A stretch of DNA of 64,000 nucleotides from Pluralibacter sp. (GCF_019237635.1 NZ_JAFAGS010000049.1:1-64000); one strand, 5' to 3'; shown: positions 8,777-15,790, counted from the first letter of the stretch. Made by a program: numbers and translations. The notes: generated by a model not told the origin, from the letters alone.

Positions 8777-9226
8777 TCAGTAGGTCTGCATCGTGACGCG
8801 ATCGGCTTCCAGGGTCAGTTCCTGAATCGCCACTTCGCTGCTGGATGCATCAAAGGACGGCGCAGTGAGCCCGGTGGGAAATGCATTCAGCACATTCCAG
8901 GTGACCAGGATTTCACTGCCGGACTCGTCGGTAAGGCTGATCATCAGATCTTTCTTCTCCACCCGGTTCAGGGAAATACCGTTAATCCAGTCATAAAGCG
9001 CATTCTGGCCACGGAAAACGCCCTTGCTGAGCGTAATAGAGACTTTCTGTAACAAGCCCGGCATGTAAAACAGATTGCCGGTACCATCACGGTAGTCGAC
9101 GGAGTCGTATTTAATATCCAGCCCGGAGACCGATTTAAATGGGATCTGCTCGTCACCAACGGAGACAACGAAGCGATAGACCGGTACCGGATATTCAGCT
9201 GCAACTTGATCAAAAGTGGTAGACAT
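8777..9226 (-). CDS. Afp1-like major inner tube protein of eCIS
   Basis: A 149-residue gp19/Hcp-type tube protein, the same length as Afp1. Features are the MSTTFDQVAAEYPVPVYRF start, the KSVSGLDIKYDSVDYRDG segment, and the tail FDASSSEVAIQELTLEADRV. Stacked hexamers of this protein would form the rigid tube inside the sheath. I chose the ATG at 9226; the frame can be extended two codons to a GTG, but that GTG lies inside the AAGGGG ribosome binding site. It is the first structural gene of the cluster and is separated from the regulator by a leader that contains an ops-like element. Confidence 0.9.
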   Translation of the reverse strand: MSTTFDQVAAEYPVPVYRFVVSVGDEQIPFKSVSGLDIKYDSVDYRDGTGNLFYMPGLLQKVSITLSKGVFRGQNALYDWINGISLNRVEKKDLMISLTDESGSEILVTWNVLNAFPTGLTAPSFDASSSEVAIQELTLEADRVTMQTY

Positions 9227-9308
9227 AATCACCCCTTCTCTTGGTTATTGATAAATTAAGATGTGCGGTAAGGAACTTTCTTAGAGAAACGAGAAAATCA
9301 GAACATGA

Positions 9309-9325
9309 AATCGGCTACCTCCACT
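9309..9325 (-). promoter_or_regulatory. ops-like element in the eCIS leader
   Basis: The minus strand reads AGTGGAGGTAGCCGATT here, which contains GGAGGTAGC. The ops element that recruits RfaH starts GGCGGTAGC. The match covers eight of the nine core bases, and the downstream TG of ops is not conserved. It lies in the leader between the NusG/RfaH-like regulator and afp1, the expected place for a pause site that loads such a factor on RNA polymerase. Function is inferred from position and the core match. Confidence 0.5.
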
Positions 9326-9350
9326 ATTTCATTTATATGACAGACGAGAA

Positions 9351-9845
9351 TTATTCGAACACGGACTGCGCAAAGGCATAAAGCATGGTGCTGCGGGTCA
9401 GACCATCCTTTTCCGCCACCACATTCATGAGTTCATCATGTTGTACCGTTGTCAGTACCGTTTTATTTTTTTGCTCCATTCTTTTGTTTTTTCGCTCTTT
9501 AATGACAGGTGAATGTACACAAACAGGTAATTGCATAATCTCCTCAACGATGCTGTCATTCACTGGCTTAATGGTATCCGCAAAACGAACAAGATGACTT
9601 ACTCCCGGGCAGGTGGAAATTTTCGATGTATGAGTAATCTCTGGGTCAAAACAGATAAACATATATCCAGGAAAAAGGGGTTCTATCATTTTTTTTAATT
9701 GACCTGGACGATCTGTTCGAGGCCGGTAGCTACATATTTGAGGAATAAACACCATCGCATCTATTTGCGGCTGAGACAGAAACATCTGCGCTTTAAAAGC
9801 GTTGTGCTTTCCTGCCTTATAGCAGGCAAGGTACCAGTTTTCCAT
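9351..9845 (-). CDS. NusG/RfaH-like antiterminator with a ribbon-helix-helix-like C-terminus
   Basis: The first 100 or so of 164 residues form a NusG N-terminal (NGN) domain: MENWYLACYKAGKHNAFKAQ, the FIPQICSYRPRT loop, PLFPGYMFICFD and GVSHLVRFAD. This is the RNA polymerase-binding domain of RfaH-type factors. RfaH then has a linker and a KOW domain. Here the linker (Lys/Arg-rich, around residues 113-128) is followed by TVLTTVQHDELMNVVAEKDG and LTRSTMLYAFAQSVFE, which reads like a ribbon-helix-helix unit: one strand, then two helices with the Leu/Ser-Arg-Ser turn. No KOW pattern is visible. It is probably the activator of the eCIS operon, like the RfaH-like activator of the antifeeding prophage. 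The function of the C-terminus is inferred. Confidence 0.8.
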   Translation of the reverse strand: MENWYLACYKAGKHNAFKAQMFLSQPQIDAMVFIPQICSYRPRTDRPGQLKKMIEPLFPGYMFICFDPEITHTSKISTCPGVSHLVRFADTIKPVNDSIVEEIMQLPVCVHSPVIKERKNKRMEQKNKTVLTTVQHDELMNVVAEKDGLTRSTMLYAFAQSVFE

Positions 9846-10135
9846 ATTGTTACTCTGATAATTTCCGGGATTTTACTGAATAAAATGTCTTGCCATACAT
9901 GATTATGATGATCCTGTTTGGTCTGACACTTCTCCTAACTGAGGTCATTACTGCTTACTATCAAATTGGATTTAATAGTCAATATGATATAAAGAAGACA
10001 TTTTTCACATTAGTTTTCAGAGGAATTCACTGAAAATAAACAAAGCGTTACACCCGATAATACACCAGGTGAAAAGATGTTAGTCCTCTCAACAAGAACC
10101 AGTCCACTACTGCATAAGAGATAACCATTTTGAAC

Positions 10136-10576
10136 TCAGCTAAGAAACAACTTTTGCTCAGCAAGTCGACGGGACGTCAACCCAGCCAAAACAACACCCC
10201 CAGCTTTATTCCATCGGGGAAATTCCATAGCGGCTCCCGCGTAATCTTGCTGATTCAGTTTTTTCAGCAACGTTGAATCAGCAAGCGAACGGCATCCAAG
10301 GTTATAAACAAAGCTCACCAGCGCATCAAACTGTGATTGTGAAACAGGTACACTGACCAGCCCTCCCACTCCACTTTCGTACTCTCCTATACCTGAAAGC
10401 AGCAATCTGTCCGCCGTCAGCTGATCAATTTGCATTCCCGCGTGAATCACCACCCCATCCACAGACTGGGTCCACCCATACCCTATAGTCCAGACACCAA
10501 CCACATCCTGATAAGCCTCCAGACGGCACCCTTCAAAATGTTTAATTAATGCCAGTCCCTGCTCACTAGTGACCAT
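10136..10576 (-). CDS. Phage-type endolysin (GH24 lysozyme)
   Basis: A 146-residue T4-type lysozyme that would cleave peptidoglycan between MurNAc and GlcNAc. The catalytic triad of the family is present with T4 spacing: Glu15 in HFEGCRLEAYQD, Asp24 and Thr30 in VWTIGYG. The C-terminal SRRLAEQKLFL helix is also typical. There is no signal peptide or signal-anchor, so release would depend on a holin. It overlaps the stop of the preceding holin-like gene by 11 bases and is the last gene of a lysis cassette that points at the eCIS genes. No spanin (Rz/Rz1) gene is seen in the 290 bases between it and the regulator. Confidence 0.93.
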   Translation of the reverse strand: MVTSEQGLALIKHFEGCRLEAYQDVVGVWTIGYGWTQSVDGVVIHAGMQIDQLTADRLLLSGIGEYESGVGGLVSVPVSQSQFDALVSFVYNLGCRSLADSTLLKKLNQQDYAGAAMEFPRWNKAGGVVLAGLTSRRLAEQKLFLS

Positions 10577-10847
10577 GCGAACTCCCTTGAATTAATTTTT
10601 TCATATCCCCACGACAGGCATACAACGCGATACAAAAAATCATGTTAACCACCGCCTCAGACGGATTGACTTGCCAATATTCCCCCGACAGCATACTGAC
10701 AAAGACATCAAAGTACGCCACCGCCAGTAACCAGGTTATCATCGAAATTCCGGCATGCTGTACTGTTCTATTGCGATTAACAAATATCAGCCGGAAGACA
10801 ATGAGAAAGCAACTCATGGCATTCATGACTAACAGCAGCACATTCAT
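10566..10847 (-). CDS. Holin-like small membrane protein (three-TM phage holin type)
   Basis: A 93-residue protein with three hydrophobic segments, roughly residues 2-23, 33-53 and 66-80, and a basic C-terminal tail. The layout, including a short Arg-rich loop after the first segment (Asn-Arg-Asn-Arg) and the Pro-Ser-Glu-Ala-Val-Val-Asn-Met turn before the last helix, matches the three-TM phage holin family (DUF754-like). Its start overlaps the stop of the upstream membrane protein (ATGA), and its end overlaps the endolysin start. It is probably a holin or holin modulator. Confidence 0.75.
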   Translation of the reverse strand: MNVLLLVMNAMSCFLIVFRLIFVNRNRTVQHAGISMITWLLAVAYFDVFVSMLSGEYWQVNPSEAVVNMIFCIALYACRGDMKKLIQGSSHGH

Positions 10848-11218
10848 TGTGATTTCCCCCGGATGAGTTTTACAAAATTTTCTATCAACCCGAACGGATC
10901 TCTGGCGACGACTATCAGGAATCTGACAGATACAGCCGCCGACAGCAATGCTCCCACCCGGGGAGAAATAACCATTACATCTGGCGTGAGGTATGTCAGA
11001 ATATCTCCAGCTAATGTGCAGGTAAAAACTCCAGTGATAAATGAAATAATAAAAATCACAGACTGCTTAAAATATGAAAAATCAGAAGATGACAAGACCG
11101 AAATAGCTGCCCCGGCAAAAGCGCCGGTCGCAATATCTTGAAGTTCCCTGCTAATAATACACCCACTCAGGGTTCCGAACGTTAAGACACAACTTTCGGC
11201 TGAAAGACCCGTTGCCAT
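10844..11218 (-). CDS. Putative holin, first gene of the lysis pair
   Basis: A 124-residue membrane protein with about three or four hydrophobic segments (near residues 8-22, 31-46, 52-72 and 86-104) and a charged C-terminus ending Arg-Gly-Lys-Ser-Gln. The GAFAGAAISVLSSSDFSYFK pattern resembles a family of putative phage holins usually found next to the three-TM holin and GH24 lysozyme, as here. A GGAGGG ribosome binding site precedes the ATG. Together with the next two genes it forms a translationally coupled lysis cassette. Which of the two membrane proteins makes the lethal pore cannot be told from sequence. Confidence 0.7.
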   Translation of the reverse strand: MATGLSAESCVLTFGTLSGCIISRELQDIATGAFAGAAISVLSSSDFSYFKQSVIFIISFITGVFTCTLAGDILTYLTPDVMVISPRVGALLSAAVSVRFLIVVARDPFGLIENFVKLIRGKSQ

Positions 11219-11257
11219 ATGCCCTCCGGAATAAAAACAGATTTACCCTGTATCAAC

Positions 11258-11476
11258 TCAATATGTCATCAATATGATAGATATATCATCCCTTTGTATA
11301 TCCTCAAGGATGCGTGGATCATAGCTATCAGTAAAAAAATGCTCAGGACGTTCCAGATACTCCTTCCCCACTATTTCATCAGATTCATGCTTCCTCTTCA
11401 TAAATTTTCTTCTTACCGCTCTGTGACATCCTTTTTTTGCACTGGCGAAAAACCAGCACCTCTGTTTAAGCGACAT
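11258..11476 (-). CDS. Hypothetical 72-residue basic protein upstream of the holin genes
   Basis: I do not recognise this protein. The frame can be extended upstream to 11677, but an ATG at 11476 has an excellent GGGGAGG ribosome binding site five bases before it, so the likely product is 72 residues. The first half is basic (Lys-Lys-Gly-Cys-His-Arg-Ala-Val-Arg-Arg-Lys) and contains three Cys; the second half is acidic (Asp-Pro-Arg-Ile-Leu-Glu-Asp-Ile-Gln-Arg-Asp-Asp). There is no signal peptide. It ends 39 bases before the holin-like gene on the same strand, so it probably belongs to the lysis transcript. Confidence 0.55.
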   Translation of the reverse strand: MSLKQRCWFFASAKKGCHRAVRRKFMKRKHESDEIVGKEYLERPEHFFTDSYDPRILEDIQRDDISIILMTY

Positions 11477-12119
11477 GAAACCTCCCCGGAATGAGTGGCA
11501 CTCCAGTGGTAATTCCTCAAGTATAAATAAGATATTCAGGAGTAGACAGGTGAACTTGTCGCTGCAACCACGATCTTCCGGGCAAGCTCCGCCATTTTTA
11601 TTCCCTGTTGGGTATAAATAAAATTGAGTAAATCTTTTTGCAGATATAAGAATACTGGAGTCATCCAGTAACAGCATGCCTCAACATGCGCTCTTGAGCA
11701 TCCATAATAAATATCTGAGCCGTTGAGTTGAAATCAGTATTGCATATACACACCGCTCATAAAAGAGCATTTTCGATCTTTTAATCTGTTAAAAATAAAT
11801 TAAATAGAATTTAATTCTTTAAAATTGACATTGAAACCCATTTTTTTAGAATAAAAAAGATGTTCAACACCCATGCGAACAATACTTTCGTAGAGAAACT
11901 ATAAAAAAACAGAATATTCAACTACCGTGATAAACATAGCAATATTGGCTTCAGTGACTTAGCGTTCAACCACCAGGACGTCGTGGCCATCGCTGTCAAC
12001 AGTCATCTTCCGCGCTGTATGCGAAAATGTGATGGCATCGGAACAGAATGCCACCCGATACGGACCTCATTGTTCTAAACTAAGAGCAGCGGGTTTTACG
12101 AAATGAGTGGCGGTATGCA
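11477..12119. other. AT-rich gap upstream of the lysis cassette
   Basis: About 640 bases without a convincing gene. The part around 11760-11940 is very AT-rich, with A and T runs, unlike the core genome to the right, and probably holds the promoter of the lysis genes. Near its right end a short minus-strand open frame (11959-12054, ending Gly-His-Asp-Val-Leu-Val-Val-Glu-Arg and a stop) could be the remnant of a lost gene or a tiny gene of its own. No RNA gene or insertion sequence end was recognised. Confidence 0.5.
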
Positions 12120-12398
12120 GTGAACGGAAATGACCATATATGGTTCAGCAAAAAGCAGATGATGATGAAAGCGCTGTATTCGCTATGTCAAAACGTACAC
12201 CCCCCCCCGCCAGATCCGATCCTATGGCCAAAAACACGCCAGTTGGCCGATGCCTGTAATGAAGATATTTATACCGCCCGACTACTGCTGCTTTCGCTGG
12301 AGAAGGATGGAAAAGTACTATGTTCACATCGTAGTGTTCAGAATTCGCTACGCTGGTACCCAGTCAGCCCATGTGACGCTGAGGCGGAACAAAGGTAG
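12120..12398 (+). CDS. FaeA/PapI-like winged-helix regulator
   Basis: A protein of up to 92 residues with the pattern TRQLADACNEDIYTARLLLL, then SLEKDGKV and SLRWYP. This is the winged helix-turn-helix of the FaeA/PapI-like family, small regulators best known from fimbrial operons. The start is unclear: the longest frame begins with GTG at 12120, and a run of three ATG codons at 12159 gives a 79-residue protein that still holds the whole domain. Neither has a strong ribosome binding site. Its targets are not evident. The fimbrial operon of this window is 44 kb away, and the nearest genes encode small exported proteins. Confidence 0.6.
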   Translation: MNGNDHIWFSKKQMMMKALYSLCQNVHPPPPDPILWPKTRQLADACNEDIYTARLLLLSLEKDGKVLCSHRSVQNSLRWYPVSPCDAEAEQR

Positions 12399-12486
12399 GG
12401 CTTTATAAAGTTTGCGCTAAGTTGCCTTTCTGTTTAACCCACTGTCCATAAAGTATCTGCCATCTTTCAATTCATGGAACATACTC

Positions 12487-12624
12487 ATGGTCAGGGCACT
12501 GGTGATTATCGTAATCAGCCTCATCCTGTCGGCCATCGCGGCATTTATGGCCTATGACACTGCCGATCGCGCCAGGACGATGTTACCCGAGTGTCCGCTA
12601 AGTCCGTCGATCAACTGCATCTGA
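12487..12624 (+). CDS. Small single-span membrane protein, 45 residues
   Basis: A 45-codon frame starting MVRALVIIVISLILSAIAAF, which is a clear hydrophobic anchor, followed by a short tail with two Cys (Pro-Glu-Cys and Asn-Cys-Ile). It precedes a small lipoprotein gene by 28 bases on the same strand, and both have a tail with a Cys pair and a proline- or acid-rich stretch. I do not recognise a family. The ribosome binding site is weak, so it may be a real small protein or a chance frame. Confidence 0.4.
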   Translation: MVRALVIIVISLILSAIAAFMAYDTADRARTMLPECPLSPSINCI

Positions 12625-12652
12625 GACGCAAAGACGCTGCGGAGGTGCTGTA

Positions 12653-12865
12653 ATGAAACACTTGATGGTCGTTTTCGTGATGGCGTTTTTACTGACAGGC
12701 TGCGCGACAGGCAGCCCGGACGACAACACCGACGCTAAAGAACAAAAGTACGAGGCATCACTGCCGGACTGCACCGAAGATGGCGCAACGATCGATTGTG
12801 ACTGGAAAAACGTGAGCGATAAATGGTCGACGGTATCCAGAGCGGACTTCAACAGCACGCATTGA
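12653..12865 (+). CDS. Small putative lipoprotein, 70 residues
   Basis: The N-terminus MKHLMVVFVMAFLLTGCATG is a lipoprotein signal with the lipobox Leu-Leu-Thr-Gly-Cys at residues 13-17; Ala at +2 predicts sorting to the outer membrane. The mature part is short and acidic, with two further Cys (about residues 40 and 49). A GGAGG site lies seven bases before the ATG. The function is unknown. It may be co-transcribed with the 45-residue membrane protein just upstream. Confidence 0.7.
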   Translation: MKHLMVVFVMAFLLTGCATGSPDDNTDAKEQKYEASLPDCTEDGATIDCDWKNVSDKWSTVSRADFNSTH

Positions 12866-12914
12866 GACAATGTGTGCTGTTATTTTTAATACCCAGTACC
12901 AGGAGAGCGGGTTC

Positions 12915-13217
12915 TCACGGCTTATGCGATTGCTGGAAGCCAGCAACATCATACTGAGATACGCTCTTAGGATTGTTGGAGTTCTGGGGTTGAGTGCCAG
13001 CGTAGTGGGTGCCAGCATTTCCGTCTGGATTAAACGCCGAACCCGGTGCGCTACTGGCATGACCCGGCGTGACGCTGCCCGTCTGAACGCTGCCAATCGT
13101 CTGACTCGGCTGCCCTTTCATCCCGGTAACAGAATGAACATTAAGGGCAAATACCGTCGCAACGGGTACGGCGAACAAAATAACGCCAACGATTGGGAGA
13201 TAAGAGATACGGAACAT
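12915..13217 (-). CDS. Hypothetical exported protein, 100 residues
   Basis: The protein starts with a signal peptide or membrane anchor (MFRISYLPIVGVILFAVPVA and TVFALN) and continues with a low-complexity region rich in Ser, Gly, Gln, Asn and Thr, ending in QYDVAGFQQSHKP. The start is well supported by a GAGGAGGG site just upstream. A 130-codon frame on the other strand covers the same bases but has no ribosome binding site and reads like a shadow. I do not recognise the family. It is one of several small envelope proteins in this stretch. Confidence 0.6.
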   Translation of the reverse strand: MFRISYLPIVGVILFAVPVATVFALNVHSVTGMKGQPSQTIGSVQTGSVTPGHASSAPGSAFNPDGNAGTHYAGTQPQNSNNPKSVSQYDVAGFQQSHKP

Positions 13218-13352
13218 TTTACCCTCCTCGACATAGAAGCTGATGCGGCCTCTATTCTCTGATCAGTATAATCCTCCCCTGTCTTTCTATCTGCAGAATG
13301 AGGAATGTTCCTGGAACACGTGGGTAAAAACAGACAGAGGATGGGTGTGTTA

Positions 13353-13370
13353 AGGGGGGATATCCCCCCT
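13353..13370. terminator. Perfect 18-base palindrome, possible terminator
   Basis: The sequence AGGGGGGATATCCCCCCT is a perfect palindrome that can fold with an ATAT loop. It lies 28 bases past the stop of the Arg/Asp-rich exported protein gene (minus strand). There is no T-run on either side, so termination is uncertain. Confidence 0.4.
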
Positions 13371-13398
13371 CGAAAAACCGATCGATCACGACGTTACA

Positions 13399-13641
13399 TC
13401 AGTACTTAATATCTCGGGCAGCGTCGCGTCCTTCCTGTTTGTTATCGCGGTGCTCCTGGCGGCAATCCGCGTTACCAACGACCCCTTCCCGGCATTCTTG
13501 TTTCGCGTCGCGAGAGTCCTGGCGCGTATCCTGACGGACATCACGAGCATCCCGGCGTTCAGCCGCCTGCTGAGTCGCCTGTGAAGGAATCGCAGTAAAA
13601 AGGGAAGCAGCAGCAATTAACATCCATACGGACTTTTTCAT
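13399..13641 (-). CDS. Small periplasmic Arg/Asp-rich protein, 80 residues
   Basis: A signal peptide (MKKSVWMLIAAASLFTAIPS, then Gln-Ala and the probable cleavage site) is followed by a 58-residue mature part that is almost a repeat of Arg-Asp pairs: RRDARDVRQDTRQDSRDAKQ and later HRDNKQEGRDAARD. Two Cys sit in the middle. Such alternating charge favours a single long helix. I know no named family for it. The frame can be read from 13710, but the Met at the signal peptide is the sensible start. Confidence 0.65.
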   Translation of the reverse strand: MKKSVWMLIAAASLFTAIPSQATQQAAERRDARDVRQDTRQDSRDAKQECREGVVGNADCRQEHRDNKQEGRDAARDIKY

Positions 13642-13829
13642 AATAAAGTTCTCAAAGCTTAAGTTCGTAAACACACTGCGCGGCAAAGAATAGCAATAAA
13701 ATTTTCCCATTTTTTACCATATAGTGACCCAGAACGGTTCCTCTGGCGGTGATGCTTCGCTGATGCTGCTTTTTCCACCTAATCTGACCGTTTCCCACTC
13801 CCCCATGTGCAGATCGATGGAAGCGGAGC

Positions 13830-13857
13830 GCTGACAAACGAAATTTGCTGACAAACG
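13830..13857. repeat. Tandem 11-base repeat upstream of the stress protein gene
   Basis: GCTGACAAACG occurs twice with a 17-base period (13830-13840 and 13847-13857), about 70 bases before the stress protein start. It may be a pair of regulator sites; no known operator was recognised. Confidence 0.4.
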
Positions 13858-13923
13858 CTCACTTTTCTTTTGGTTCGTCGTCCAGGATTAATTTGTACAC
13901 AAAACAAACAGAGGCCTGCTCAT

Positions 13924-14358
13924 ATGTATAATTCAATTCTTGTCCCCATTGACATCTCAGAAGGTGACCTGACTCGACAGGTTATCTCTCATGTCCAGAC
14001 TCACGCGGTAATGAATACGACCAAAGTTCATTTTCTTACGGTTATTCCCTCTTTACCTTACTATTCATCATTAGGTCTGGCGTATTCACTGGAAATGCCC
14101 AGGATGCAGGAGTTTCACCAGGAAGTGCTGGCAAAACTGGATGATATCGTTAAGCAGTTTAAAATACCCGCTAACAAGATTCAGACACACGTGACAACAG
14201 GATCGCCAAAAGATCAGATACTTAAGCTTGCCGATACCATGAGTACAGATTTAATCATTATTGCCTCACATCGCCCTGACATTTCGACGTACCTTTTGGG
14301 CTCTACGGCTGCTGCTGTCGTTCGGCATGCCAAATGTGCTGTCCTGGTTGTTCGCTAA
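13924..14358 (+). CDS. uspF: UspF-type universal stress protein
   Basis: A 144-residue UspA-superfamily protein with the ATP-binding pattern of the UspF/UspG group: [20 protein letters not shown] at the start, [20 protein letters not shown] in the middle and a C-terminal [33 protein letters not shown]. It is very like E. coli UspF, but K-12 uspF lies elsewhere, so this may be a second copy or a moved gene. I chose the ATG at 13924; the frame extends upstream by 18 codons. It is convergent with icd. Confidence 0.88.
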   Translation: MYNSILVPIDISEGDLTRQVISHVQTHAVMNTTKVHFLTVIPSLPYYSSLGLAYSLEMPRMQEFHQEVLAKLDDIVKQFKIPANKIQTHVTTGSPKDQILKLADTMSTDLIIIASHRPDISTYLLGSTAAAVVRHAKCAVLVVR

Positions 14359-14413
14359 CCTGGCTGATGTGTGTTTGTTTGCCCGGCGAAGGAAAGCCGA
14401 TAAAGTGCTAATA

Positions 14414-14443
14414 ACAAAAAACGGGAACCCATCGGCTCCCGTT
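14414..14443 (-). terminator. Rho-independent terminator of icd
   Basis: The stem AACGGGA/TCCCGTT (14420-14426 with 14437-14443) is followed in the icd direction by a run of T (TTTTTTG). It lies 22 bases past the icd stop and may also serve the converging stress protein gene. Confidence 0.85.
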
Positions 14444-14465
14444 CTCGTTTAACCCAGAATCTGGA

Positions 14466-15716
14466 TTACATGTTCGCGATAATCGCGTCGCCAAACTCTG
14501 AACATTTCAGCAGCTTAGCGCCATCCATCAGACGTTCGAAGTCATAGGTCACGGTTTTCGCGGCGATAGCGCCTTCCATTCCCTTAACAATTAAGTCAGC
14601 CGCTTCGAACCACTCCATGTGACGCAGCATCATTTCAGCGGAGAGGATAACGGAACCCGGGTTCACTTTATCCTGACCCGCGTACTTCGGCGCGGTGCCG
14701 TGGGTGGCTTCAAACAGCGCGCATTCATCGCCGATGTTGGCACCCGGGGCGATACCAATACCGCCGACCTGCGCCGCCAGGGCGTCGGAGATGTAGTCGC
14801 CGTTCAGGTTCATACAGGCGATAACGTCATACTCTGCCGGACGCAGCAGGATCTGCTGCAGGAACGCATCGGCGATGACATCCTTAATAATGATCTCTTT
14901 GCCAGTGCGCGGGTTTTTGATTTTCTGCCACGGGCCGCCATCGATCAGTTCGCCGCCGAACTCTTCACGCGCCAGCTGGTAACCCCAGTCTTTAAACGCG
15001 CCTTCGGTGAACTTCATGATGTTGCCTTTGTGCACCAGGGTCACAGAGTCACGATCGTTGGCGATAGCGTATTCGATAGCCGCGCGCACCAGACGCTTGG
15101 TGCCTTCTTCTGAGCACGGCTTGATGCCGATACCGCAGTGTTCCGGGAAGCGAATTTTCTTCACGCCCATTTCTTCGCGCAGGAACTTGATAACCTTCTC
15201 GGCATCCGCAGAGTCAGCTTTCCACTCGATACCTGCGTAAATGTCTTCCGCGTTTTCACGGAAGATAACCATATCGGTCAGTTCCGGGTGTTTCACCGGG
15301 CTTGGCGTGCCCTGGTAGTAACGTACCGGGCGCAGGCAGACGTACAGGTCCAGTTCCTGGCGCAGGGCAACGTTCAGGGAACGAATACCGCCGCCGACTG
15401 GCGTCGTCAGAGGGCCTTTAATGGCAACGCGGTATTCGCGAATCAGGTCCAGGGTTTCAGCTGGCAGCCAGACATCCTGGCCGTAAACGTGGGTAGATTT
15501 TTCGCCGGTATAGATTTCCATCCAGGAAATTTTACGCTCGCCCTTGTAGGCTTTTTCTACGGCGGCATTCACGACTTTGATCATCGGCGGGGTAACATCA
15601 ACACCGATACCATCACCTTCGATGAACGGGATAATCGGGTTGTGAGGAACATTCAGTTTGCCGTTTTGCAGGGTAATCTTTTGGCCTTCCGCCGGAACAA
15701 CTACTTTGCTTTCCAT
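14466..15716 (-). CDS. icd: Isocitrate dehydrogenase, NADP-dependent
   Basis: Full-length 416-residue Icd of the TCA cycle, converting isocitrate to 2-oxoglutarate, CO2 and NADPH in the cytosol. The phosphorylation loop with Ser113 is intact in [17 protein letters not shown], so control by AceK is expected. Other landmarks are FIEGDGIG near the start, [14 protein letters not shown], and the C-terminus [15 protein letters not shown]. In E. coli the 3' end of icd is an attachment site for e14 and phage 21; here the reading frame is intact and the accessory region begins just downstream. Confidence 0.98.
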   Translation of the reverse strand: MESKVVVPAEGQKITLQNGKLNVPHNPIIPFIEGDGIGVDVTPPMIKVVNAAVEKAYKGERKISWMEIYTGEKSTHVYGQDVWLPAETLDLIREYRVAIKGPLTTPVGGGIRSLNVALRQELDLYVCLRPVRYYQGTPSPVKHPELTDMVIFRENAEDIYAGIEWKADSADAEKVIKFLREEMGVKKIRFPEHCGIGIKPCSEEGTKRLVRAAIEYAIANDRDSVTLVHKGNIMKFTEGAFKDWGYQLAREEFGGELIDGGPWQKIKNPRTGKEIIIKDVIADAFLQQILLRPAEYDVIACMNLNGDYISDALAAQVGGIGIAPGANIGDECALFEATHGTAPKYAGQDKVNPGSVILSAEMMLRHMEWFEAADLIVKGMEGAIAAKTVTYDFERLMDGAKLLKCSEFGDAIIANM

Positions 15717-15770
15717 TAACCTCTCCTTCGAGCGCTTCTGGTGGTTGCTCGCTCTCCTTCACGTCCCCGG

Positions 15771-15790
15771 TGCGTTGCTACCGCAACGCG
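15771..15790 (-). other. Hairpin in the icd leader
   Basis: GCGTTGC and GCAACGC form a perfect 7-base-pair stem with a 4-base loop about 55 bases upstream of the icd start. It would lie in the 5' leader if transcription starts above it. Role unknown. Confidence 0.35.

Noticed and set aside
7607-9052. 481-codon plus-strand open frame
   Set aside because: It is antisense to the sheath and tube genes, has no family features and reads like the shadow of GC-rich coding DNA.
9721-9735. GGCCGGTAGCTAC on the plus strand, ops-like
   Set aside because: It lies inside the regulator gene on the non-transcribed orientation, so it cannot recruit a factor to the eCIS transcript.
12870-13262. 130-codon plus-strand frame
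   Set aside because: The opposite strand has a frame with a strong ribosome binding site and a signal peptide; this one has neither.
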